From assembly GCA_947481755.1 (NCBI GenBank), contig CANKHS010000051.1, forward strand, positions 1 through 8,065: 8,065 bases of DNA. Reading direction: 5' to 3'. The notes beneath the pieces are model-generated. The model had not been told where the DNA came from and made no database searches. It was given only the letters and a program-made list of their open reading frames with translations. Position 1 is the stretch's first letter, and every line of letters begins with the position of its first letter. The position numbers were made by a program, and so were the translations under genes. Positions 1 through 5,452 of the stretch are shown piece after piece. The stretch comes from Actinomycetota bacterium. GTDB taxonomy: Bacteria > Actinomycetota > Thermoleophilia > Gaiellales > F1-60-MAGs149.

Positions 1-2
1 CC

Positions 3-683
3 GATGGAACCTCGCACCTCGTGGCCAAAGGCATGCTCAATGGCACACGTCGCGCCTCGCTCACCACGCCCGAACCGCTTGTTCCCGGCGAGCGTACTTC
101 CCTGCAGGTTGAGGTCGACTGTGCGGCGTGGCGTTTTGAGGCAGGCCACAGCATTCGTATTGCAGTCGCGAATGCCGATTGGCCGAATGTCTGGCCGACA
201 CCCGAGCCAGCCACGTCACAGCTCCACCGAGGAAGTGCGGGTTCGCGCATCACACTTCCGGTCGTACCAACAGAGGGCAGCGCCACGCCACCGACGTTCC
301 TTCCATCGCCCATCCAGCGCGAGCGGCACGCCCTGCGGGCCCAACCTCCGACCTGGGAGATCATCAACGACGCCCTGACGCGCCGCGCAACCGTGCGGCT
401 CCACGAGGAGGACGAAGGGCGCATCAATGCCACAACCGTCGTCTACCGCGACTTCGACCTGACGACCACCGTCGATGCCGACGATCCAGCCCACGCCACG
501 GCCTACGGACGCCACTCCACAATCATCCGTCGGCCGGGTGCCGAAACGACCGCAATCTCGTCTGTCCTGATCGAGGCCGCCGCGACGCACTTCCACGTCA
601 CGATCAACCTCGAGCTGCAGGTCAATGGCATCCAACACCACACGCGACAATGGGTCAAATCTGTGCCCCGCATCCTGCTCTAG
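3..683 (+). CDS. CocE/NonD-family hydrolase, C-terminal part (X-Pro dipeptidyl-peptidase-like), 5'-truncated by window edge
   Basis: Partial gene: the reading frame is open from the first bases and stops with TAG at 681-683, leaving 226 visible residues. The beginning (DGTSHLVAKGMLNGTRR) matches the hallmark of the C-terminal jelly-roll domain of CocE/NonD hydrolases, where 'DG.S.LVT.G.LN.THR' is followed by 'P.PL.PG', 'F.AGH.IRIAVA..DWP..WPTPEP' and a 'LPVVP' strand; all are present in residues 1-87. A roughly 110-residue beta-rich tail follows (residues 105-226), with a Trp-containing opening and a final 'RQWVKSVPRILL', as in the longer bacterial members. Family members are serine hydrolases that cleave acyl esters or Xaa-Pro peptides; the C-terminal domain shapes the active-site pocket. 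The alpha/beta-hydrolase catalytic domain lies outside the window, so substrate and catalytic residues cannot be judged. A GTG at 21 in this frame is internal, not the start. The flavin-type gene begins 15 bases downstream, so co-transcription is likely. Confidence 0.88.
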   Translation, partial: DGTSHLVAKGMLNGTRRASLTTPEPLVPGERTSLQVEVDCAAWRFEAGHSIRIAVANADWPNVWPTPEPATSQLHRGSAGSRITLPVVPTEGSATPPTFLPSPIQRERHALRAQPPTWEIINDALTRRATVRLHEEDEGRINATTVVYRDFDLTTTVDADDPAHATAYGRHSTIIRRPGAETTAISSVLIEAAATHFHVTINLELQVNGIQHHTRQWVKSVPRILL

Positions 684-698
684 GCTGTCTACATCGCA

Positions 699-1115
699 AT
701 GGAACACGACGCTTGCATCGAATTTCTCACGACCTGGCCGAGTCGCCTGCTCTCACTCAGCGTGGCACGCCGCGATGGCACCACGATGACACTCCCGCTC
801 TGGTATCGCCTTGACAACGAGTCGCTACTGATCTGGACGACACGAGAACGTGGCTGGGTCAAGAACCTCCTGCGCACGGGGCATGCCTCATTTAGCGTTG
901 CCGAAGAGACGCACCCGTACCGAGCCGTCACCGGCCGAGGCAAGGCCTCTCTGTTGACCGACGGGGAAATCGATGTCGACCAGGAAGTTGCGCTGATCGT
1001 CGCCCGCTACATCCACCCCGATCTCGCAGCTACGTACATCGCTAAATGGGCACACCTGCGAGACATCGCCCGCATCGAGATCGATCACCTACACGGCTGG
1101 TCGCTCGGCTACTAG
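699..1115 (+). CDS. Pyridoxamine 5'-phosphate oxidase-like split-barrel protein (FMN/F420-binding type)
   Basis: A 138-residue protein with the layout of the small PNPOx-like split-barrel flavoproteins. An N-terminal helix ('FLTTWPSRLLSLSVARRDG', residues 9-27) leads into the strand pair 'TMTLPLWYRLDNESLLIWTTRERGW' split at residues 29-53, where 'P.W(Y/F)...' and 'T....K..NL' are typical. 'WVKNLLRTGHASFSV' (53-67) is the usual 'K..NL..nP.asl.v' element, and 'YRAVTGRGKASLLTD' (74-88) the 'v.G.a.i..D' strand. The last strand, 'ARIEIDHLHGWSLGY', resembles the family C-terminus ('i.p.k...w'). Relatives bind FMN, F420 or heme and reduce or oxidise small molecules; the sequence alone does not decide the cofactor. 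The ATG at 699 has no clear Shine-Dalgarno site and probably depends on the gene just upstream. The stop codon overlaps the stop of the convergent amidase gene in a CTAG. Confidence 0.75.
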   Translation: MEHDACIEFLTTWPSRLLSLSVARRDGTTMTLPLWYRLDNESLLIWTTRERGWVKNLLRTGHASFSVAEETHPYRAVTGRGKASLLTDGEIDVDQEVALIVARYIHPDLAATYIAKWAHLRDIARIEIDHLHGWSLGY

Positions 1116-2554
1116 CCCGCGTGCCGCAGCCCGTCGCTGCGTGGCCGCCGCGCAGCACTGTCGAACCACGGGCGCTGTTGTTCCATCGCGGCCGCAATGC
1201 GAAAGGCACGAGCATCGTCGTATGTACGCGTCACGATCTGGACTGCAATCGGTAGGCCATTGGCTCCCAGTCCGCACGGCATGGCAATGATCGGGAGGCG
1301 CGCAATCATGTTGAACGCATGCAGGAGCGACGGCTGATAATCGCAATCGAAAGTCCGGCCAGCCACCTCGATTGTCTCCCAGGGCATGGCATCCGCACGA
1401 ATCTCCTGTGTCACGAAGGCTGGACAGACGAGCGCGTGGTACCGCGCGAGTAACGGCCCCAACGTGCGATACATATCGGCAGCGACCTCATACGTCCAGA
1501 GAAATCGCTCTTGACCGCAGGTCCCCGCTCGTTCTGCATACCACGCTGTGTAATCACAGACGAGCTCCGGATGTTCCTCCCAGACGCGAGCAAACCCCCG
1601 ACCAAAGAGGTGATCAAGGTATGCGCGAGCAGCCTCGGTCACTTCCTCGCCCCAGCCCAGATCTACCTCTTCGATGGACGCACCGGCGGCTTCGAGTTGA
1701 CCCAACGCGGTGCGCAACCCTGCCGCCACTGCGGGGTCGACGACACCATTGCCACAGTCAGTCGTCCATGCGATGCGCCAGCCCTCAATGCCAGCCGGCG
1801 ATGCAGGAATGCGCACGCGCTGCCGCAACGTGGCCGCATCTTGTGGGTGCGGGCCGGCTCCTACGTTTTGCATCAGTGCGCAGTCCGCCACCGTGCGTGC
1901 CAGCGGCCCAACGTGCTCATAGGGGTCGAGGTTGTCGGGTGTCACTTCGGGATTGCGCCCATGTGGCGGCATGTAGCCAACGACTCCGCACTGCGCCGCG
2001 GGATAGCGAATCGATCCACCAATATCTGTGCCGGTCGCGAGCGTCGTCGTCCCCGCTGCCAGTGCCGCGCCTGATCCACCCGAAGACGCACCACACGTCA
2101 GCGTCGAGTCCCACGGATTACGTGTCACGCCGTTCAGCCTCGACGTCGTAATCCACGCACACGCAAACTCAGGCGACGTCGTACGTGCGTGGACGATCGC
2201 ACCCGCACGCAGTAAACGCTCAACCCAGGGGTGCGACCGTGTTGCCGGAGGGTCGTCACGGTGGACCAACGATCCGTGCGTCGTTGTCGTGCCTCGTACC
2301 GCCATCGTCTCTTTGACGCCGAGAGTCAAGCCCTCCAGCCGACGCGCTCGCCCGTCTCGGTAGCGCTGCTCTGCGACCACCGCTGCTTTACGGGCATCGT
2401 CGTAGAGCGTCTCAGAAAAAGCATTGATCACAGGCTCCGCGATCTCGGCCTGCGTGATCTGTGCCTCAAGAACGTCGACCGGAGAAAGCTCGCGCGCTGC
2501 GAACAGCCGTAGTTGCTCCGTTGCCGAGAGGTAGGCGACTTCGATATTCGCCAT
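1112..2554 (-). CDS. Amidase-signature family hydrolase
   Basis: A 480-residue enzyme of the amidase signature (AS) family, normal length for stand-alone members. The Ser-cisSer-Lys triad is complete: Lys81 in 'LGVKE', cis-Ser157 in 'CGASSGGSGAALAAG' (154-168) and nucleophile Ser181 in 'GTDIGGSIRYPA' (175-186). The 24-residue spacing between the two serines is the family norm. The later 'HVGPLARTVADCALM' (214-228) and C-terminal 'MPCGLGANGLPIAVQI' (425-440) are also typical. AS enzymes hydrolyse amide bonds of small molecules, peptides or carbamoyl compounds in the cytoplasm. Without GatB/GatC beside it, and with divergence from GatA in the flanks, this is more likely catabolic than the tRNA amidotransferase subunit. 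The start at 2554 is supported by a GGGGAG about ten bases upstream. It is second in a two-gene unit, 22 bases after the iminopeptidase-like gene. There is no signal peptide. The exact substrate is unknown. Confidence 0.93.
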   Translation of the reverse strand: MANIEVAYLSATEQLRLFAARELSPVDVLEAQITQAEIAEPVINAFSETLYDDARKAAVVAEQRYRDGRARRLEGLTLGVKETMAVRGTTTTHGSLVHRDDPPATRSHPWVERLLRAGAIVHARTTSPEFACAWITTSRLNGVTRNPWDSTLTCGASSGGSGAALAAGTTTLATGTDIGGSIRYPAAQCGVVGYMPPHGRNPEVTPDNLDPYEHVGPLARTVADCALMQNVGAGPHPQDAATLRQRVRIPASPAGIEGWRIAWTTDCGNGVVDPAVAAGLRTALGQLEAAGASIEEVDLGWGEEVTEAARAYLDHLFGRGFARVWEEHPELVCDYTAWYAERAGTCGQERFLWTYEVAADMYRTLGPLLARYHALVCPAFVTQEIRADAMPWETIEVAGRTFDCDYQPSLLHAFNMIARLPIIAMPCGLGANGLPIAVQIVTRTYDDARAFRIAAAMEQQRPWFDSAARRPRSDGLRHAG

Positions 2555-2567
2555 CGTTATCTAGCTC

Positions 2568-2573
2568 CCCGCA
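2568..2573 (-). promoter_or_regulatory. Shine-Dalgarno-like site of the amidase gene
   Basis: On the minus strand the sequence GGGGAG precedes the amidase ATG (2554) by about ten bases. It lies in the 22-base gap after the iminopeptidase-like gene, almost touching that gene's stop codon. It fixes the amidase start and supports translation from a shared transcript. Confidence 0.5.
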
Positions 2574-2576
2574 TAG

Positions 2577-3512
2577 TCATACGCCAAGCCGCCGCTGAAG
2601 GAAATCGCGGATCACAGCGAGGTATGCCTCGGCCTCTTTTTCAAGGATCGTCAGATGACTGGAGTTGCCAAACACCACGTACTCGTTGTCGGGAATGCCT
2701 TCTGCCAGCGGCCGACTGCACCGCTCGGGTGTCAACTCGTCAAACCAGCCACAGACGATGAGCGCCGGCACGCCGATCTCGGGTAGCCGGTCTGTGATGT
2801 CGTAGTGGGCCTGCGGCCCTGTGCCCATGAACTCGTGTGGACCCCAGAGTGCGTACGCGGGCCCCATCGCGGGGAAGTACTGCTCGTCAATTTTCTTGAG
2901 CCCTGCCCGCGAGGCTTCGGCATCGTACGGGCTGGTGCGAAAGACGTGCCGGGCATAAAGCTCGGCAACCGCGTCGAGATACTCGGGGTCGTCGAGCGTC
3001 CCAGCACCTTCGTGTCGCAACATCGCTGCATGGCGAGCTGCACCCAGAGACACGCGATGGTCCGATATGTCGAGCAGGTATGCCGTGCCGTTGGCATACG
3101 TGTTGGACAGCACGAGCGCCTCAACATTGGCGGGGTACTGCAGCGTGTATGCCAACGCCAACATGCCTCCCCAGGATTGCCCGTAGAGGCTCACCACACC
3201 CAGATCGAGCGCCGTGCGAACTGTCTCGACCTCATCGATAAAGCGCTGGACTTGCCAGAGGCTCGGGTCGTCTGGCCAGTCCGAATCGCCGCTGCCCAGT
3301 TGGTCGTAGAGCACCAGCCGCATATCGTCGCCGAGGACCTCGTTGAGGCGCTCGATGTAGGCGCTGCTGGGACCAGGACCACCGTGCAATCCCACCAGCG
3401 TGCGAGTCCCTGTGCCGTAGACGCGATAGGCAATCGTGTATCCCTGCTCGACCGTAATCCGACCCTCGTCAACCAGCTCCGCTGGAGTCACACGCGCATT
3501 CCGCTGCAGCAT
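2577..3512 (-). CDS. Proline iminopeptidase-like alpha/beta hydrolase (peptidase family S33)
   Basis: A 311-residue alpha/beta hydrolase with every landmark of the S33 proline-iminopeptidase group. The oxyanion-hole motif HGGPG is at residues 43-47, followed by 'LVLYDQLGSGDSD' (66-78). The nucleophile elbow GQSWGG (111-116) has Ser113. The acid is probably Asp258 in 'CGWFDELTPE', and the catalytic His is His286 in 'FGNSSHLTILEK'. A helical cap spans roughly residues 135-235 and contains 'EFMGTG' (227-232). Members remove N-terminal proline or other residues from short peptides, or hydrolyse amino-acid amides and esters in the cytoplasm. The DQLGSG motif and length fit tricorn-factor-like or L-amino-acid-amidase-like members as well as Pip, so a symbol is withheld. 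The start ATG at 3512 has a GGAGA site eight bases upstream. The gene leads a unit with the downstream amidase; the pair suggests stepwise hydrolysis of amide or peptide substrates. Confidence 0.92.
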   Translation of the reverse strand: MLQRNARVTPAELVDEGRITVEQGYTIAYRVYGTGTRTLVGLHGGPGPSSAYIERLNEVLGDDMRLVLYDQLGSGDSDWPDDPSLWQVQRFIDEVETVRTALDLGVVSLYGQSWGGMLALAYTLQYPANVEALVLSNTYANGTAYLLDISDHRVSLGAARHAAMLRHEGAGTLDDPEYLDAVAELYARHVFRTSPYDAEASRAGLKKIDEQYFPAMGPAYALWGPHEFMGTGPQAHYDITDRLPEIGVPALIVCGWFDELTPERCSRPLAEGIPDNEYVVFGNSSHLTILEKEAEAYLAVIRDFLQRRLGV

Positions 3513-3540
3513 TCGACCGCTCTCCGTTCCGTACCCACTC

Positions 3541-3566
3541 GGTTGTCCTCAATCCTGAGGTAAACC
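3541..3566. promoter_or_regulatory. Operator-like imperfect dyad upstream of the iminopeptidase-amidase unit
   Basis: Two 11-base arms, GGTTGTCCTCA (3541-3551) and TGAGGTAAACC (3556-3566), match in 9 of 11 positions when one is reverse-complemented; the inner five base pairs are perfect and the spacer is ATCC. The dyad begins 29 bases upstream of the minus-strand start codon at 3512. A weak -10-like TATAGG (minus strand, 3571-3566) touches its outer edge, so transcription would begin inside the dyad. This is the position expected for a repressor operator, or for a 5'-UTR hairpin. No regulator gene lies in the window, so the binding protein is unknown. Confidence 0.35.
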
Positions 3567-3571
3567 CTATA
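3566..3571 (-). promoter_or_regulatory. Possible -10 box for the iminopeptidase-amidase unit
   Basis: Minus-strand TATAGG (or, overlapping it, TAGGGT) lies about 55 bases upstream of the start codon in the only sizeable non-coding stretch before the unit. I see no convincing -35 box at 16-18 bases; the best candidate, TCGACT, is 15 bases away. This is a weak call that rests mainly on position and on the adjacent dyad. Confidence 0.22.
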
Positions 3572-3635
3572 CCGCGCCGCGTCCGCAGTCGAGTCACGGC
3601 CGGAATCTGAATCCAGTCAGAACGTGGTCGGCGGA

Positions 3636-3722
3636 GATCAGCTTTGCTTTGGGGTCAGACCCTGATGCAAAGTTCGCTCGTTCAACTTTGCATCAGGGTC
3701 TGACCCCAAAGCAAAGCTGATC
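3636..3722. repeat. Perfect 39-bp inverted repeat with 9-base loop (REP/MITE-like element)
   Basis: The left arm (3636-3674) is the exact reverse complement of the right arm (3684-3722), separated by CGCTCGTTC. Each arm contains the nested odd palindrome GGGTC-A-GACCC (3652-3662) or its complement form (3696-3706). Each also carries the modules ATCAG/CTTTGC and CTGAT/GCAAAG, which permit alternative pairing within an arm. The element lies two bases beyond the stop codon of the EamA gene and is richer in A and T than its surroundings. GGGGTCAGACCC-type palindromes are, to my recollection, common in dispersed repeats of many bacteria, some linked to REP-associated tyrosine transposases; no transposase is present here. 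No T-run follows the hairpin on either strand, so it is not a classic intrinsic terminator, although the long stem could stall or protect transcripts. No target-site duplication is evident at its edges. Confidence 0.9.
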
Positions 3723-3724
3723 CA

Positions 3725-4663
3725 CTACTCCTGAACCCCAATTTCGCGCTGGTCATGATCGGCATCGATCGGCTCGACCGAGCGCACGGCAATCGTGATG
3801 CCCACGATGATGATGATGCCGCCGGCGAGCTCTTTCCAATCGAGGCGTTCGCCCAGCAGGATCGCCGAGAAGATCACGCCAAGAAACGGCTGGAGTGGCA
3901 TCAACGCGACGGCGCGCGCCGAGCCGGCTTTGTGGATCGCGACAAACCAGAGCAGGTTGGCGATGATCAGCGACGCGATCAGGGCGTACCCCAGGCCAAC
4001 CCACGAGGCCGGCGTGAACTTACCGAAGTCTTGGTGGAGTAGCTGTGGAATGCCAGCGATACCAATCAACGGTGCACCAATCAGCATCATGATCGCCGAG
4101 ACGCGGGTCGCGGAATAGCGCTGCAAGAGCGGACGAATCAGCACGCTGTAGGTGCCCCACGATGCGGCCGCTCCGAGCGCCAGCACGTCGCCCAGCAAAC
4201 TACCGAACGACAAATTGCCACCCGACCCCACCAGCACCAGCACCACGCCGGCACCGCAGATTGCGATCGCACCCCAGAACCACGGCTTGACGAACTCCCA
4301 GCCTAGGAGGCGGGCAACAAGCGCAGCCCACAGCGGTGTCGTCGCAAAGAGCAGCGTCACAGTCGACGCCGTCGTCTGCTCCACCGCGTACATGAACGAG
4401 TACTGAATGAGGCCAATACCGATCGAGCCCGCAATCAGGAAAATCGGGATGTCACGCCGTTGAACGCGCAGAGACCCCTCGCGGATCAGAACGAAGACCG
4501 CGAAGATCGTCGCGCCGGCCGCGAAGCGCACGAACGAGAAGGCCATCGGGTTCCAACCAACGACGGCGATCTTGACGATCGGAATGTTGAGCGCCCACAA
4601 CGCGACGGTAATCAGCGTGAGGACAAGCGCAAGGTCAAAGACGGATCGCTTGCGTACAGACAC
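3725..4663 (-). CDS. EamA/DMT-superfamily transporter (RhaT/YdcZ-like exporter)
   Basis: A 312-residue integral membrane protein with the two tandem EamA repeats of the drug/metabolite transporter superfamily, the usual length for ten helices. Typical features are an opening helix ending 'ALWALNIPIVKIAV' (21-34), 'NPMAFSFVRFAAG' (38-50), 'YAVEQTTASTVTLLFATTP' (92-110, the classic helix-4 signature) and, in repeat two, 'LGDVLALGAAASWGTYSVL' (157-175). 'KAGSARAVALMPLQPFLGV' (245-263) and 'LLGERLDWKELAGGIIIIVG' (269-288) complete the second signature. Relatives export amino acids, purines or other small metabolites from the cytoplasm; the substrate here is unknown. I chose the GTG at 4663 because the first helix starts ten residues later and a TANNNT box lies six bases upstream. 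Longer in-frame starts, up to 4912, would run across the divergent amidotransferase gene and add a soluble tail with no family counterpart. A GTG at 4702 is a possible alternative. Confidence 0.9.
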   Translation of the reverse strand: MSVRKRSVFDLALVLTLITVALWALNIPIVKIAVVGWNPMAFSFVRFAAGATIFAVFVLIREGSLRVQRRDIPIFLIAGSIGIGLIQYSFMYAVEQTTASTVTLLFATTPLWAALVARLLGWEFVKPWFWGAIAICGAGVVLVLVGSGGNLSFGSLLGDVLALGAAASWGTYSVLIRPLLQRYSATRVSAIMMLIGAPLIGIAGIPQLLHQDFGKFTPASWVGLGYALIASLIIANLLWFVAIHKAGSARAVALMPLQPFLGVIFSAILLGERLDWKELAGGIIIIVGITIAVRSVEPIDADHDQREIGVQE

Positions 4664-4669
4664 ACTGCG

Positions 4670-4675
4670 AGCGTA
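4670..4675 (-). promoter_or_regulatory. Candidate -10 box for a leaderless EamA transcript
   Basis: On the minus strand TACGCT (TANNNT form) ends exactly six bases before the GTG at 4663. This places the likely transcription start at or next to the start codon, as in leaderless genes. No Shine-Dalgarno site is present upstream of this GTG, and no strong -35 box was found. Confidence 0.35.
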
Positions 4676-4714
4676 GGCGATGCCGTCAATGGAACGAGGC
4701 ACGCACCCCGCCTC

Positions 4715-4720
4715 TACACT
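4715..4720 (+). promoter_or_regulatory. Candidate -10 box for a leaderless amidotransferase transcript
   Basis: TACACT is followed by six bases and then the GTG at 4727. No Shine-Dalgarno site is visible. With the divergent box at 4670-4675, the 63-base intergenic region would hold two back-to-back promoters whose -35 regions nearly coincide around 4691-4698. That region has no TTGACA-like match, so an activator or alternative sigma factor is possible. Confidence 0.38.
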
Positions 4721-4726
4721 TGCGCC

Positions 4727-5431
4727 GTGCGCACGCTCCAAATCCAGCACGACCACACCAACCTCCTCGGTGCTTTCCGCGAGCCCTTGTTCGAGGCCGG
4801 ACAGGTCGATCTCTGGCGTACCTGGCTGGACGATCCGCCGCATGACCTCTCGCAGTACGACGCCGTCGTCCTGATGGGTGGCGTCGTGATGCCGGACGAG
4901 GACGACCGCCACCCCTGGATTCCGACAGAAATCAAACTGCTGCGTGAAGGGCTCGAGCGCGATCTACCGATGCTCGGTGTCTGCCTCGGCGGGCAGATGC
5001 TCGCACGCGCAGCCGGAGCGCCCGTCGGACCGGCTCGGCAATCCGAAATTGGCTGGTGCGACATCGGCCTGCTGCCCGCAGGTGAAGAAGACCCACTGCT
5101 CGGGCCACTCGGCGTCGGCTATCGCGCCTTCGAATGGCACCACTACGGCTTTGAGATGCCACCAGGCGCCGTACCACTCGCCGAGAATGCCGCCTCGAGC
5201 CAGGCCTTTCGTGTCGGCTCGTGCGCCTGGGGTCTGCAATTCCACATCGAAGTCGACGCCTCAACGACGGGCCTCTGGCTCAACGTCGGCAAGCCGGACC
5301 TCGTGCGACATGACATCGATCAGGCTGCCTTGCACGCCGAAACTGCAGCACGTGTCGAAGACAATGCGGCGGCCGCTCGCGCGCTCGCCGCGCGCTTCGT
5401 CGAGCTTGCTCGTGCGCACGGCCACGCCTAA
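4727..5431 (+). CDS. Class I glutamine amidotransferase-like protein (first of a tandem pair)
   Basis: A 234-residue stand-alone GATase1-fold protein. The nucleophile elbow 'GVCLGGQ' (84-90) supplies Cys86, and 'WGLQFHIEVD' (168-177) supplies His173 and Glu175, so the Cys-His-Glu triad is complete. 'YDAVVLMGG' (44-52) is the usual oxyanion-strand region, and 'FEWHHYGFEMPPGAVPLA' (135-152) the typical 'qwH.d.f..Pp.A..LA' segment. Proteins of this shape hydrolyse glutamine to supply ammonia, or cleave gamma-glutamyl amides; solo members are often annotated as GMP synthase-like or gamma-glutamyl-gamma-aminobutyrate hydrolase-like. No synthetase domain is attached. The GTG start at 4727 is chosen because VRTLQIQHD aligns with the first residues of the next gene (MRTLIIQHD). 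An upstream extension in this frame would lie antisense to the exporter gene and is not credible. The paralogue begins 21 bases downstream. Confidence 0.9.
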   Translation: MRTLQIQHDHTNLLGAFREPLFEAGQVDLWRTWLDDPPHDLSQYDAVVLMGGVVMPDEDDRHPWIPTEIKLLREGLERDLPMLGVCLGGQMLARAAGAPVGPARQSEIGWCDIGLLPAGEEDPLLGPLGVGYRAFEWHHYGFEMPPGAVPLAENAASSQAFRVGSCAWGLQFHIEVDASTTGLWLNVGKPDLVRHDIDQAALHAETAARVEDNAAAARALAARFVELARAHGHA

Positions 5432-5452
5432 CCCGACCGCGAACAGACCTCT

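Noticed and set aside
216..707. Minus-strand open frame opposite the CocE-like gene
   Set aside because: Asp/Val/Arg-rich composition typical of antisense frames; the plus-strand frame has clear family motifs and ends just before the next gene.
1372..2151. Long plus-strand open frame opposite the amidase gene
   Set aside because: The predicted protein is rich in Arg, Pro, His and Ser with no recognisable domain, as expected for a shadow frame in GC-rich DNA. The opposite strand encodes a complete amidase with an intact triad.
1112..2554. GatA subunit of the glutamyl-tRNA amidotransferase
   Set aside because: It has the same catalytic triad, but no gatB or gatC beside it, and it is paired with a peptidase-like hydrolase.
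3636..3722. Inverted repeat as an intrinsic terminator of the exporter gene
   Set aside because: The stem is much longer than usual and no T-run follows on the minus strand; its nested palindromes fit a mobile repeat better. A transcript-stalling effect is not excluded.
4460..4726. N-terminal extension of the first GATase to an upstream ATG
   Set aside because: The added residues are highly charged and are the antisense of membrane-helix codons of the exporter; the paralogue starts at the equivalent of residue 1 of the GTG start.
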